Part shown: in pieces, positions 35,718 through 48,600 of the stretch
Layout: the number at the start of each line of letters is the position of its first letter
How positions within the stretch are numbered: the stretch's first letter is position 1
Origin: Argopecten irradians
Lineage: Eukaryota > Mollusca > Bivalvia > Pectinida > Pectinidae
Reading direction: 5' to 3'
NCBI RefSeq assembly: GCF_041381155.1
Contig: NC_091142.1
Location: 36,567,604-36,631,603, forward strand
Length of the DNA: 64,000 bases
Notes under the pieces: model-generated
The model's database searches: none
Told to the model about the DNA's origin: nothing
The model's input: the letters and a program-made list of their open reading frames with translations, nothing else
Program-made: the position numbers and the translations under genes

Positions 35718-38700
35718 TTAAAAGTCATCATCATCGTCTGGCAAGGTAACATTCTGGGCCTGAAAGAAATAAAATGCCTTTTACACAAAGTAACTTGTTA
35801 TATCTATGTATTACTAACCAAAACCAATATTTCCTTTCTAATGAAATCATCATAGTCTCTTCACTTTAAATTGGACATGTAACTCGATATTACCAATGTT
35901 ATTTTAATTTCATTTAAATTACAACCGATTTAGGTTTTGTCAAAAAGTCAAGAAGAGGAAACTTTAAACTGATCTTGAATGCAAGAAGTATATCTATACA
36001 AACCTCTGCCATCTCCTTCTCGAGTTGAGCAAGCTTTTCTTTATCAATTGTGATGACTGGGGGTAACAAACCAACACATTCCATCGCGAACTGGAGCTGG
36101 GGATCACCAACAAGTTGTCGTGCCAACCACAGGAATGGTTTCTCAAAGTTGTAGTTACTCTTAGCACTCATGTCGTAGTACTGCAATAGAAACAGAACAT
36201 TGATCAAAAAAGAAAAGAAAAATAAATAACAAGAATAGCTTATTAAAGTTTGAATTGACAAATATATGAACATTTCTCCTTGTGAATTAGAAGCGAAGAG
36301 GATATCACTAAAGTAAGCCACTATAGTATACAATACCTGACTATCCAATACACTATCATTACTGACCTGTAAGTTATGTTTTCTGTGGAACTTGATGAGC
36401 TTTGCTGGAACTTTACGATCCTTGACGTCGACTTTGTTACCACAAAGAACCATAGGGATGTTTTCACACACGCGGGACAGGTCTCTGTACCAGTCAGGGA
36501 CGTTTCTGTAAGTGATGCGAGATGTCACATCGAACATGATGATGGCACACTGACCTACAGGGTAAAGAATAATGCAAAAAATGTTAAATTTAAATTAAGA
36601 CAGCTTTAGTTATGATTGTGATTAAGTAAATGTGTTACCTTCGGATTTGTTTAGTGTAGCTGATGGCTAGCTCAGTGCACAAGCTTAATATATAACAGAA
36701 AGTTCCACCAGACATGATGAGGTTTTGAGAGTTACAGTCAAACCTGTCTATAAAGACCACCAAAGGAACCAAACAAAAATGGCCTGAAGGATGTGCTCTC
36801 AGGCATGGGGTAATTAAAAATGTAAGGGTAATCAATTGTAATGCATTACAATGTTTCAAGTAATTGAATGTAATGTGTAATTGAAGCAAATTTCAATTAC
36901 ATGTAGTGGTACTTTAATTAATTACATAAAAAATGCATGTCATGCTCAATTATTTTTCAATTACATTTCAATTAGATGTGATGTTTTTTCAAGGACATGA
37001 ATATAGATGGATTTATCACATTTTTCATATTTCTATTCTAACTAAAGTTTTTGTCTTTTTATTTTAACTTTAATATCCTTAAGATTAATTACTATGCACA
37101 TTTACCAAATAGTTTGATAACAGTTCTTTCTTTAGCATTCTTGATCAATAGTGAGAACAATGGCTTTCCCACCTATGCCCTTATTGTATTATATTAGGTA
37201 CAAAAGAAAGTTTGATTTAAAGAACAGAGGGTCTAGACCAGCTACCTGGCAATTATAGATAATCATACCTTGGGGGCAATCAACATAAGTGAGAACAATT
37301 GATCGTTACCTTCACTACTTCTGAGCAGGTAGCTTATAGCTATGTATAATGTTAGAATCGCACCTACTGTGAAATTCAAAGTGACACTAGGTATATGGCT
37401 TAATAAAAGATTTAGTTTCCAGCACAAATTAGTAAAAGAATATACATTTATATATATAGACAAAAATATGGTGTAAAATGCATTACAATGACTTTAACAC
37501 ATCTATAGATTTTAAAAGGTGGCAAAGTCATATATATCATGTAAACACAATTATTAACTAATATTTTTAATTTCTGTGACTTCTACCAATGTAGACTGTC
37601 TTAGTATCAGTACTATGTAATATTTTGGTCACACCAATTTTGAAAGTCTGGAAATTATCAATGTAACCTAAAAAATTTAATGTACTTTAACATGATTGTA
37701 TTGACCGATGAAATGTGAAATATAAATAAATACGAATACGACTGTTCTTTTAAATCTAATATTTGGATATTTAAAGTACTTTATTATTGAATGCATATCT
37801 TAAATTAGTAGACAAATGGACATGGATATGTATTGTATAAAGATAGTTGTTTTTTAATAATATAGTGCCCAGTCCGTGGAATACAAGTTTTTTTCTTTTA
37901 TTAGAAACTGAAAGTAATGTGTAATTTAATTAATTACATTGGTAAAGTAATGGTAATTTAATTTATTATACATTGTATTGCAAAATACATGTAATGGTAA
38001 TGCATTTTAAAATATAATGTGTAATTTAATTATTTACATTGCTATGTAATTGAACCCATCCCTGGTGCTCTGGTATTAAGGTTTTGGTGGTGTTGATGTC
38101 TCGTTTTAGCATTAATCAAAGATGCTTTTTAAATGTTTATACACAAGATACATTGTGTTGAAATTGACCATTTGGGACTCTGAAAAGGTGACCATATATG
38201 GTCTTTATACATCGGTGGTTGCTTAGGGAGGTATGACTGTAAGATTACAAGATCAGACAGATTTTTCTGAATATAACTTTCCATAACTTGCATGCACCTA
38301 TGACCTTTCACCTACTGTAATCACGAAATTTACATGTGCACACATTATGTAACAATATAGGAGAATAACTGGAAATAGCTCATAAATACCATAGTCATTT
38401 AGCATACATACTGTCTACCGATGAATGTCATATATATTTACCTTGTATGTAATACCCATCTCTCAGACGGCCGTGAATTTCCTGTCCAGCAGTATCCCAA
38501 ACATTAAACTGAATGGTACCGCGGGTGGTGTAAAACTTCATAGGGTGTACCTCAGCACCAATTGTAGCTGCAACAAAATATTTCATTTATATTACAAGAA
38601 GAGTACCCAGAGATTCACTGAATTACAAAACAGTATTATCGCCTTTTGGTATGAAACTACAGGATTATCTCCCCTTGGTATTAATCTACTATCTTCAATC

Positions 38701-41242
38701 TTTCAAGAGTAACTCGTTAGGTATGGAACTACAAGTTTGGTCCCCATTTGTATGAAACTAAAAGGTATTAATTGATTAAACATATATACTCCTATTAACA
38801 GTCAGAGACATTTAAGGATGAAATCCCTTGTATGTAGTGTGTGAAATGCATGCATGTTTTGGAGACTGCAGTATGTACATGCTGTGACCCTTTGAAGAAA
38901 CTCTTGTCCATTTTATAGTGCTATCATACTGAAGCATACCACCAGAGATACACATTAAGAATATCCCATCCGGTTACCTTATGAGCAGAAACTATACAAC
39001 TTTTATAGACTAGTGTGTCTCACCCAGAGCTTCACAGAACCCAGGGCCTTCCTCACAAGGGCCAGCACTCGTGCCATAAGTGAGGTGGTGTCAAGAGAGA
39101 GGTTAGGAAGAAACAAGACAGTGAAGAAGAATAGCAGATTATCTTCTTTGGTGAGAAAATGCAATGTTAGCTGTATGAAACTACAATATCCCCTCTAAGA
39201 TAATCAAAGTCTATCCCCTCGGAATAAAACATGAATTTCTTTCTTAACACTTGAAAAAAAATTGAAACTACAAGATAATCACTGCTTGGAAGGAAACAAT
39301 CAAATTATCTCCCTTTTGTGAAGAATTAACTGGAATATCTCCACTAATTTGTATGAAGCAAATATATAATATTATCCAACTTGGTAAATTACAAGATAAA
39401 CTCCCATTGATATAACTGCGAGACTACCTCCCCCTTGACACTTGAAGATTATCTCCGCTCGGCATGACTTTACAAAATTTGCTACATCTCAGAAAAAAAA
39501 TACAATGTTATCTTCTCCTTTGGGTCTGGTATAAAATTACAACAAATTATCTTTCCGTAGTATTAACTCCACTTTGAATGAAATAAAGATATCTTCCTTT
39601 TGATCTCCCCTTGGTTTGCAACTACAAGATTACCTCCCTACAAGATCCCCACTAAGTATAAAACACCCTTATTATCTCCCCTTGAAATAAATTCTACCCT
39701 TGGTATTAATGAAACTATTGGTTATCCCACTTTTATGAAATTACATGATTTATGATTAGGCCAAAAAATATGTCTGTTTAGGGTTACATAGGCAAAAAAA
39801 TAGGGTCGGTCGGTCAGGAGGATTTTTTTTTATGTCTTTCACTCTTAAAATGATGGCCGACACCGGAGTCTGCGATCGAAATCCCGACTTTTAAAAATAA
39901 TTCGTAGAAAAGTTGGGAAAAAAATTAGGGACGGGGGTGAAAACTTAGGGTCGGGGTTCATAAATTAGAGTCGACCGGGTAACCCTTAACAGACATTTGT
40001 TGTTGGTTTTTTTTACCTTAGCTCCCCTTGGAATAATATTACAAGATTTTCTCCCCTTGGTGTGACACTGGTATCAATGTTTTTAGAATGGAGACATCAA
40101 CAATAAAAAGAAATCGGAAAAGTTTACCTTCAGAAAGAAAACTAATAACTTAAAGTTATATGTGCCGCAACTGGCCGAAAATTTGGACATGTTAATTTTT
40201 CCCCAATTATCTATTTAAAACCATAAGTTTTAATGAATAAAGCTGTGAAAATCATTCAAATGGACAGACACACATTTGTAATGCCTTATAAACGTTAGTT
40301 AGAACACATTGGTTATGCACTGTGAAATTCTTGTTTTTATGCTTTAAACATGTTTAGATGGAAATATACCTTCATAAATCACTTTACAATTACTAATAAT
40401 ACTGTAAAAATGTGCAATGAAATTGTGGACAACAAGATGGCTTCATGGTCTGACCGTTTGTACTCATTTCATTAAACTGAAGATGTTAATATAACGATTT
40501 TTGGCAGTGCTGCCAAAAATCATTTTCATTCCTTTTTGTACTTGTAAAATTAAATCCTATAAATTGAAAGTATTGTAATTCTCAAAATGTTGGTAACTTT
40601 TGGTGTTGAATAACAAATTAAAAGCTCTTCTTGATTCGTGACTATGAAAAATACGGCACATACAACTTTAAGTGTTTTAAACTAAAATAGAAATATTTTC
40701 TAATCAGGAATGCATCTTTCGATTGAAAATGAGATTGTGTGAACTTTTTGATATCAGATTGTCCACTTACCTATGTATTTCTTTTCAAACTCTCCCGTCA
40801 AATGCCTTTTGACAAAAGTGGTCTTTCCAACGCCACCGTCGCCGACTACTATCAGCTGAAAGAGTACAGTAATATATATACACATTTTTATGTTATAAAT
40901 CTACAATATACAACATCTGATGAAAATATTAGATATCGAATCTGCATAGATTCATATGGATGTAAAATCATGATTATTTTGGCAAATAATTGAACGGCTC
41001 ACTTTCCTGATATAGACTATAGATCTGTCTAAAAACGCGAATTAACCACGTTTAAACAAACATACAAAAACAAACAAAAAAGGTATGGAATTACTATAAT
41101 TTCTATACTTAATTTACATGTAATGGTAATCATGGAAATAAAATTATTGAAATGCATGCATGAATCGAGGTTAAATATGAAAAGAAAAGTTATAGGTATA
41201 TATTAGGCCTACCTTAAATGTAGGAATCATCGAAGTTTCCAT
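35718..41242 (-). CDS. Divergent Ran GTPase paralogue (Ran-A)
   Basis: Six exons on the minus strand: 41213-41242, 40771-40855, 38442-38567, 36367-36554, 36004-36180, 35718-35759; total 648 bp, 215 aa, all junctions in phase. Ran is the small GTPase that drives nuclear transport. Conserved parts are the P-loop [15 protein letters not shown] (G3), NKVD (G4), SAKS (G5) and the acidic tail LPDDDDDF. Exon layout is identical to Ran-B at 45675-50685. Switch II reads [18 protein letters not shown] where Ran has [18 protein letters not shown]: the positions equal to human Lys71, Phe72 and Gly74 are changed. The stretch after [10 protein letters not shown] ([19 protein letters not shown]) has also lost the family's [10 protein letters not shown]. 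The frame is open throughout, so it is probably an expressed, specialised paralogue and not a pseudogene. Confidence 0.9.
36735..38239. mobile_element. TA-flanked TIR element, host of a nested insertion
   Basis: The left end CAGTCAAACCTGTCTATAAA and right end ...GGGAGGTATGACTG are inverted repeats bordered by TA. A GGTCTTTATA block near the right end mirrors TATAAAGACC at the left. Sequence between 36800 and 38064 belongs to another element. In Ran-A intron 3. Confidence 0.65.
36800..38064. mobile_element. hAT-like non-autonomous element nested in the TA-flanked element
   Basis: Ends CAGGCATGGGGTAATTAA and its inverted counterpart TTGAACCCATCCCTG, with long TAATTACATT-rich subterminal sequence at both sides. 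GTGCTCT is repeated at 36793-36799 and 38065-38071. About 1.27 kb, no transposase. Confidence 0.65.
38580..39740. repeat. Degenerate ~30-bp repeat in Ran-A intron 2
   Basis: Many imperfect recurrences of ATGAAACTACAAGATTATCT followed by CCCCTTGGTAT. More traces appear at 40020-40070 past a MITE. Spacing is irregular, so this is an old minisatellite. Confidence 0.6.
39759..40017 (-). mobile_element. PIF/Harbinger-type MITE, copy 2
   Basis: GGCCAAAAAATATGTCTGTT at the left and a diverged inverted right end. TTA on both sides (39756-39758, 40018-40020) fits TWA duplication. The interior is related in reverse to 12616-12845 (GATTTCGATC... and GTCTTTCA blocks). In Ran-A intron 2. Confidence 0.75.
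40149..40672. mobile_element. MITE with CTTAAAGTTRTATGTGCCG TIRs
   Basis: CTTAAAGTTATATGTGCCG at 40149 is mirrored by CGGCACATACAACTTTAAG ending 40672. The perfect palindrome GATTTTTGGCAG / CTGCCAAAAATC lies near 40497-40522. 524 bp, non-coding, in Ran-A intron 2. Confidence 0.75.
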
Positions 41243-41249
41243 GTCTTCT

Positions 41250-43000
41250 TTTTTACAAACTTGTAACTACAATAGAATATTTGTGTCACTTCAATAGAAG
41301 AAAATAATTGAATTTAAACTAAGTGAAACAATTATATGGTAATTCATGACGGAAAATTAAATTTGAGCGTTTATTGAGAAACGCGAAAAGCTGTTAGAGT
41401 TATCTTCCTTAGTCCATGGACATTAGGTGCCTACATTGTACATACAAAATTTTCGGTTTCTGAGACATCGATAAAAATAATTAAAAAAAAAATAAAGTGC
41501 ACAGAAAATTTTAAAGGTTTTCACATGTGAATTTTGTTGCAAAATCTTACCGAATAAAAATAAGCAGCCTGTTAGCTCTAAGTTTCTTTCCAAACTGTAA
41601 TATATTGTGGTGAAATACATGTTGAAGTATACCGGTCAAAACTGGCTGCAACCAGCGAAAAACATGTAAAAATTTCCACCATGAGAGTCATCTTCCATTT
41701 TATTCTTGTGTCATGGAAAATTACTGTATGTACCCAGATAAATGTTTAAAATAGGCATGAAGTCACGTTGATTTTGTTCACGGTACACATAGAATGTGTA
41801 ATAGACCTCTTCGATACCAAGCGTTGATCTTGTTATCAAAATTGTATACGCTTTGCATAGGGAATCTGATAGAATACCAAAACATGTTGCAATGAAGCCA
41901 AGCTTCAAAAAGTTAAATAAATAAACAAAATTGTTCCTAAAAAGTCACTATCAGATATATCAGGTGGTATACAATGTATATTGATATGTGTTTTTTTCTG
42001 TTCTAATCTTTAAAATAACATTGTCTAGTCAATGATGATAAGTAAGGTTATGAAGTAGCGAAACTAGTTGGTCTGACTCGTTAGAAAATGTTATTTCAGT
42101 AACATGTTAAAAAAAACAACCTTAGAACGTCGAAATCAAGTACACCAATTCATTTTTATTGTATATATGTGTAAATGTGTTATTTTTTTCTCTGAAGAAA
42201 ATCGGCTTCCAAGTGATTATGCTGACGTGACATTATATCACTAAACTTTTATCAGGGTCTGAAAATTTTTCTTTTAGTAACAGGGACAGAAACTGAAGTA
42301 TTAGTTAACAGGTTCTACAACAATTCTCTCTACACTGTATGCAGGAATCGGAGTGGATAGGTGAGAGCGTTTGCTTTTGTTTCGTTTCACATATGTATTT
42401 TATATATGTTTAAACCAATAAGCCAAATGGATTAAAGTAATTAAGAACTTGAACTTTAATTTTGAAATTTACAAGGAGCAGTTGTCAGCAATGGTCCTGA
42501 CTGAATATCTGTAGTTTTATTCCAGGTACTCCGACTCGTCTTTATCACCGGAGTCGGATATGTCCCTAAACAGGCCTGACTGTTATAAGATTAAGGGGTT
42601 TTAATGAAATGAACCACACTAAAAAACTACTCGCTGACGTTAAATTGTATTGTGTATGTGGTACCCATCCGAACGTATTAAGCGAATTTGAAATTAGTTT
42701 GCATATTATCTTAAATAATAGAGTGGAATATTGAACAAACTTAATATTTATTATTCACTGAGAATGTGTAGATACACATCAGAAGATGCACTCTATGATT
42801 TATAGATCAAAAAAATAGAAAAAAATGACAAAGACCGACACAACTTCTGTTTTCTTAATAAATAATCAGTTCATGTTTGCGAATGGTTTCCAGTACAACA
42901 ATCATACGTGTTGGCTATTGTTTGATTTTTACGCATATCAAGTTACCTGTATCAGTCAGAAAGCCTCTTAGGGTCACATTGAAATGAAAATATCATGTGT
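41250..43000. other. Intergenic between Ran-A and Ran-B, no gene seen
   Basis: Presumed promoter side of Ran-A (ATG at 41242). Only a degraded SINE relic at about 42476-42607 (GCAGTTGTCAGCAATGGTCC, then CAGGTACTCCGACTC...) stands out. Confidence 0.45.
42476..42607 (+). mobile_element. Degraded tRNA-derived SINE body
   Basis: GCAGTTGTCAGCAATGGTCCTGAC...AGTTTTATTCCAGGTACTCCGACTC...CTGACTGTTATAAGATTAAGG parallels the body and tail of 30728-30949. The tRNA head is not visible. Confidence 0.45.
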
Positions 43001-43002
43001 GT

Positions 43003-43630
43003 CGTAATAACGACTTATCTCACAATAACGGCTTGGTATCTCGTAATAACGTCTTAGTTTCTCGTAATAACGACTTCGTATCTCGTAATAACGACTGAGT
43101 ATCTCGTAATAACGATTAAGCATCTCGTAATAACGAATTGGTATCGCATAATAACGACTTAGTATGTCATATCAATGGCTAAGTATCTCGTAATAACCAC
43201 TTCATATTTCGTAATAACCACTTCATATTTCGTAATAACGACTTAGCATCTCGTGATAACGACTATTCACACACAGCTTCTCGTAATAACCACTTAGTAT
43301 CTCATAATAACGGCTCAGTATGTCATATCAATGACTAAGTATCTCGTAATAACGACTTACTATCTCATAATAACGACCTGATGTCTCGTAATGACTTAGT
43401 ATCTCGTTATAACGACTTGGTATCTCGTAATAACGACTTAATATCTCGTTATAACACAACAATATTATATAGTATAAATATATAAAATGTTTTATATGAT
43501 ATATAGGGGTATTTTTATGTATTGATACTATATTTTATTGACAGAACGTCAAGCTCCTGTGGTAATGACTCCGTATCTCGTGAAGTCAATATTACGAGAA
43601 ACTACGTCGTTATTACGAGATATTTCTATT
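43003..43630. repeat. 21-bp tandem array TCTCGTAATAACGACTTAG with an inverted terminal copy
   Basis: About 22 units of TATCTCGTAATAACGACTTAG from 43003 to 43465. After a 100-bp AT-rich spacer the same motif appears inverted (CTACGTCGTTATTACGAGATA, about 43601-43621). The layout resembles a fold-back DNA element whose ends amplified unequally. Confidence 0.85.
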
Positions 43631-43639
43631 TCTTTGGTA

Positions 43640-45674
43640 AGAAATAGTGACAAAATGCTCAGTTATCAAAATTTAAAATGATCGCCTATTTCGTTTTCCG
43701 ATCGCTTCAAGAATGAATACCATCATATGAAATTTAAAGGAAGATTCCTTCCGTACTTACTTAATTCACATCGATTGTCAAAATTAATTGCCATGTCAGT
43801 GTTGTGATAAAGAACTTCACTCATACAGAAAACTGGCCCAATATCGATTCGTGAACATTCCTTCATAGATAACCATTACAGAAGTTAAGGAACATACCAT
43901 CCTAATAACTTCAGTAATTGCTTTTCAATGGCGGATTTCTAAGTAACGTTCATGAAACTGGCACCAAGTGATGGAAACGGACAAAAACATCAACAAGGAT
44001 GTTTCGTTGGCAACATTTCTAATCCATCACATTAGCTCCCACAAATTAAATCTGGTCTTACTGTCTTCTTCGCTCCTCTTATAATATCACAAATCAAGAC
44101 GAGTACTTGTTTTTGATAAATTTTAGCAATACCACCAGTCTAGTGCCCAAAATCCTTAAATGATTTTTATCTGAATATTAATCAGGAAACTTGCATTTCA
44201 TAGTATGTGCATGTATACATGAAGATGTGAGAACGATCCATACCGTATTGCTACAGAATAAAGACATGGGGACTTGCTGTGTAAAGAATTCAGTTTTTAT
44301 TCACAATAGGTTTGCATCTGTCAAACAAAACATGCATCACAGATGGCACATTATATGTGATCTACAGGTACATCACATGTCAAATTCCTTGTACAATTAT
44401 ATTTCCTTGGAAAAAAGCAAGAATAATTGGCTTAAACCTTTGCTTCCATTACAAATATTTAAATATTGTTCTTTCTTAAGCAGTGTTTTGAACATCATCA
44501 CATGATCATTGCAATCTTTTGTAGAACATTTTATGTAGCGTTGAAATTGTTTTCTAAGTTACATTGAAATTGCCTTCCAATTATAAATCTCATTTACATT
44601 CAAATTAAGTTTCACAGATTCATTGATATTTCAACCATATTCCACCAAAGTTGTAGCACATTTTCTTTTAAAGATGTTCAGCAAATCTAAAAAGTCGAAC
44701 GTGCCAACAAAAAATTTTTCAACACAATAACAAGTCATACCTTATCAGGATAGTAATATGAATATTCCTAGGCAACTTATGTAATATTACAATAATACCA
44801 TTCCTCAAAATTTTAATCCCCAACAAAAGCAGAATCATCAATTTGCTAAAATGATACACTGAACAGCTGTCACCACAGAAAGATATATATATATAAAAAC
44901 ACTAGATGATATGATACATCTTCAGATTATTATTTTCAGGTATGTTTTTGGCCAAGTGGATGATATTTTTTAGAATTCTTAGCAGGCCACAATATAAAGT
45001 AATTTACAACGGGATTCAATTCTAATATTGTCATATTTTTAAATAAGTTTTCTCCATGTGTATTTTTCATCATTACCATGTAAAAAGTGTTAACAGCACA
45101 GTGAAATACAAATAACACAGACAATAGCATAACAGACCTAAAAAGAATGAAAAAAGAAAACCATGAGATAAATCAATTCCAGTTTCACTTTGTTCCTGTG
45201 TTAATTAATCACACTTGCCAACTTCTGGCAGCATACATGGTACTTGGGTAGCTTGTCAACCTCATGTATACCCTAGCATAGTTTGATTGTTAAAACATTT
45301 CTGTATTTCTTTGTAGCAATGCTGGTATCAGAAATATTCGTAACAATAAATAGTGTTCATGAGGATTTTTTCTTTTGCGACATTCATTATGGCAGGCACT
45401 GTGTAAGCCATATCACAAGTGAAACTCGCAACTTCAGTAACAGGTTGAAATTGTGGTCCATTGTTTCAAACCCATTAGTGACTGCTAGTCGCAAGATTCA
45501 CACCAATACATTTCACATGTGAAAAGCATAAACCTTCACAATAATCTCTCTTACATTAAAATGTCATTTAGCATTGGTGACTTTTCCAAAGTTCTCTGTT
45601 TCTGCTGTTAAAACACTTTTCCACAAACAATATCTATTTGTTGAGAGAATTGCGGAGGAACATCCTCTTCCTAT
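43640..45674 (-). other. 3' flank and probable long 3' UTR of Ran-B
   Basis: No coding exon seen. An AATAAA on the minus strand at about 44297 is one possible poly(A) signal, about 1.4 kb past the stop. Confidence 0.35.
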
Positions 45675-48600
45675 CTATAAGTCGGCTTCATCGTCGTCTG
45701 GGAGTGCTATGGATTGTGCTTCCTGCAATATTCAACAATACCTATGAAACACATACAGTCGAGGTTGCTCAAAAAAAAAAAAAAATATAATGTACTCATA
45801 TTCATACATTCAATAACATATAATACTTTTAAGCACGACTCCCATTCTTTGAAAAATAAGATATCAAAGTTTTTTTTTATTACAATTGTAAATGCTTCAC
45901 ATTATCAATACTTCATTTCATATTAATTCAAATCAAAATTTTAGAAGTTTGGAAAACAAAGACTAACTAACTTTTATCTTTATTAACTTTATAACCTGTT
46001 TTACTTAGGACGAAAATGACATTGGACAGGTTACCCTATAATTTCAAAGATGTTCAACAGAGGAGTAAAACCACAGCTTGATGAAAGACAAATGCATACA
46101 ACTACACCACCAAAAGCCATACTGTACATGTAATCCTGGCCGAGGAATTTATTTTCTAAAATCTACCACCTCGTCCATTTCAAAACAATAATAGTGTAAA
46201 CTCATTCATCCCTGAAATTCCAAAATGGTCTGATCTAGTCTTTGATTTCAAATGTGTGTGCAGGGTGAATGAGTAAAATAGAAGTGTTTGTACTGTACCT
46301 GTAGTTCACTTTCACACTGTTTTAAATGGGTTGGATCCATGCAGACCTCTGGAGGGGCCAGAGCAGGCATAGCCACAAATTCAAGGTTAGGATCTCCAAC
46401 TAATTTTCTGCCCAGCCATAAGAAGGGTTTCTCAAAGTTGTAATTACTCTTAGCGCTGATGTCATAGTACTGCAAAATTAAAAGCAATTCTCAAGGTTAG
46501 AAATATTTCATAAATTCTGATACCTTTTTTTGTTTCAGCAACATTAAGGTCATGGTTAAAAGGAGCATTCTTTTTCCTGATTTTTACAGGGATTTCTGCA
46601 AGAGCCTACTGAAACATAGACTACTCTGGGATTTAAATGTGAAACATATAGTTCTTGTTGACCATTTAGATTTAATATTCTGAAACATGAATTCCATAAA
46701 TATATCTATCAACATCTAACTTTCGATCAAGCCATATATCACTGGAGGTTAGTTTAGTTCCAGATATATCAAACTGCTACTCAAAACACATTTCTTCGAA
46801 CTTTTATGTTTAGTACAAGTTTTTCTTCCAATCTTCCAATTAAGATTCCATTCACATTCTTTATCTCTGATTCAACCATACATACCTGTTCATTTTCCCT
46901 TAGTTATCTTGTCAAAATATGATCTATTAAAAAACTTTTTTGAATATTGTTTTTCACAGCTTAAAACCATGCAATAAAATGATTGATAACAAGAAAATCA
47001 AAGGAATTATTATCTATAAAACTTGTAATCGATCCTCCAATTCCAAGTTTCCAATGTACAACACTAATGCATGTACTTCTCAATATATGGTACTGAAATT
47101 TTCAGTTGGATAGAGCATGGTTGACGCAGTGGCCGGGTTAGGGGGAAATCATAGCAAAACTTTCCTATTACCTGAAGATTCTTCTTCCTGTGGAATACAA
47201 TTGACTTTGCTTTCACTTTTCTGTCTTTAATATCCACCTTGTTGCCACACAGCACTATGGGTATATTTTCACACACTCTCACCAAGTCTCGATGCCAGTT
47301 TGGCACGTTCTTGTATGTTACTCTTGCTGTCACGTCGAACATGATGATTGCACACTGACCTAAAATGTATCAATATGAAAAGAAATTATGAATCAAACAG
47401 CAGATAGAATATATATGCATTTCAAGATGTGCATTTAACATTCATGCATGAAAATTAGATCAAAATACCAAAGTCATACAAAACTAAATATCAAATGCAT
47501 CTCATGATTTTGTCTTAGAAGTATTACAGTGTTTATGAATGAACAGCTATTTCCTGGCCAAGACTTTAACATAACTTTACTGTGAATAGGAAAATACTAA
47601 TTAATTATGGGAAAATACTGTGCCATTTAATCCCCCCCCCAAGTTGGAAATAGGTTTATCTACCAGACCCTATAAAGCCCTTGCAAAAACCCTGAAATTC
47701 TACCTTAAGTCTATCGTGTGCGACTTTAAGCACTAGTCCGATGCCCATGGCTAGTAATTTTACAGCCAGACTTTTAGTGCCAATTGAAATGAACAAGTCC
47801 AAATGGACTAATGGCTCACACCCAATTAAAGTTGTTAAGTACTAAGAGCGGTGGTCAATTTTTCAAAACATTTTGAGTGCATTCTAAATTTATTAAATTA
47901 TGCGATTATTTCAGTACGAATGCATCATTTTGTGAGAAATTTGCGTTCGCAAAATGATCCAGACTGTAATTTGAGTAAAAAAATTGTAAACTGATCATTA
48001 TTGAAGTGCTGAATCAAAATAGTTGTATATTTAATCTGAACTAGAGAGTAGTAATTGGACTAGTAAAATTTTGGGGTTTACTTTTCCAATTTCCAGTTAA
48101 AATGTTTATACCTTGGATGTAGTAGCCATCTCGAAGTCCCCCAAACTTTTCCTGTCCGGCGGTATCCCATACATTGAACATGATATTACCTCTGGAGGTA
48201 AAAAATTGAAGAGGATGCACTTCCACTCCCAGAGTTGCTGTTAAAAGAAATCAGGACCATTATATACGAGTACAATACATGACCATTAGTATACAAAAAT
48301 CAAATGAACAATTCTGAAAAATGTTATTTCATTATTAAATTTTATTCAGTTTTTAAATTATTAGACGAGAAATTTAAGAACCTATAAACATAAAACAGAC
48401 AATTTTGATAAATATTAATATTCAGGAAAAACGTAACTACTGTAGTTAGTTTTCCTCTAACAAGAGCTGTTGGAGAACAGCAAAGCTCGCCTATTCAGAA
48501 GAAGTTGATGTTCAAGTATTTACTATTTAAACATGGAAATATGACAAATTATCAGACTCAAAAAACCCCTAAAGGGCCCCAAATTGGTTGTATTATCACG

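Noticed and set aside
35914-36537. 207-codon continuous frame over Ran-A exons 4 and 5
   Set aside because: It reads through the intron and past the exon 5 donor; splice sites and family length show separate exons.
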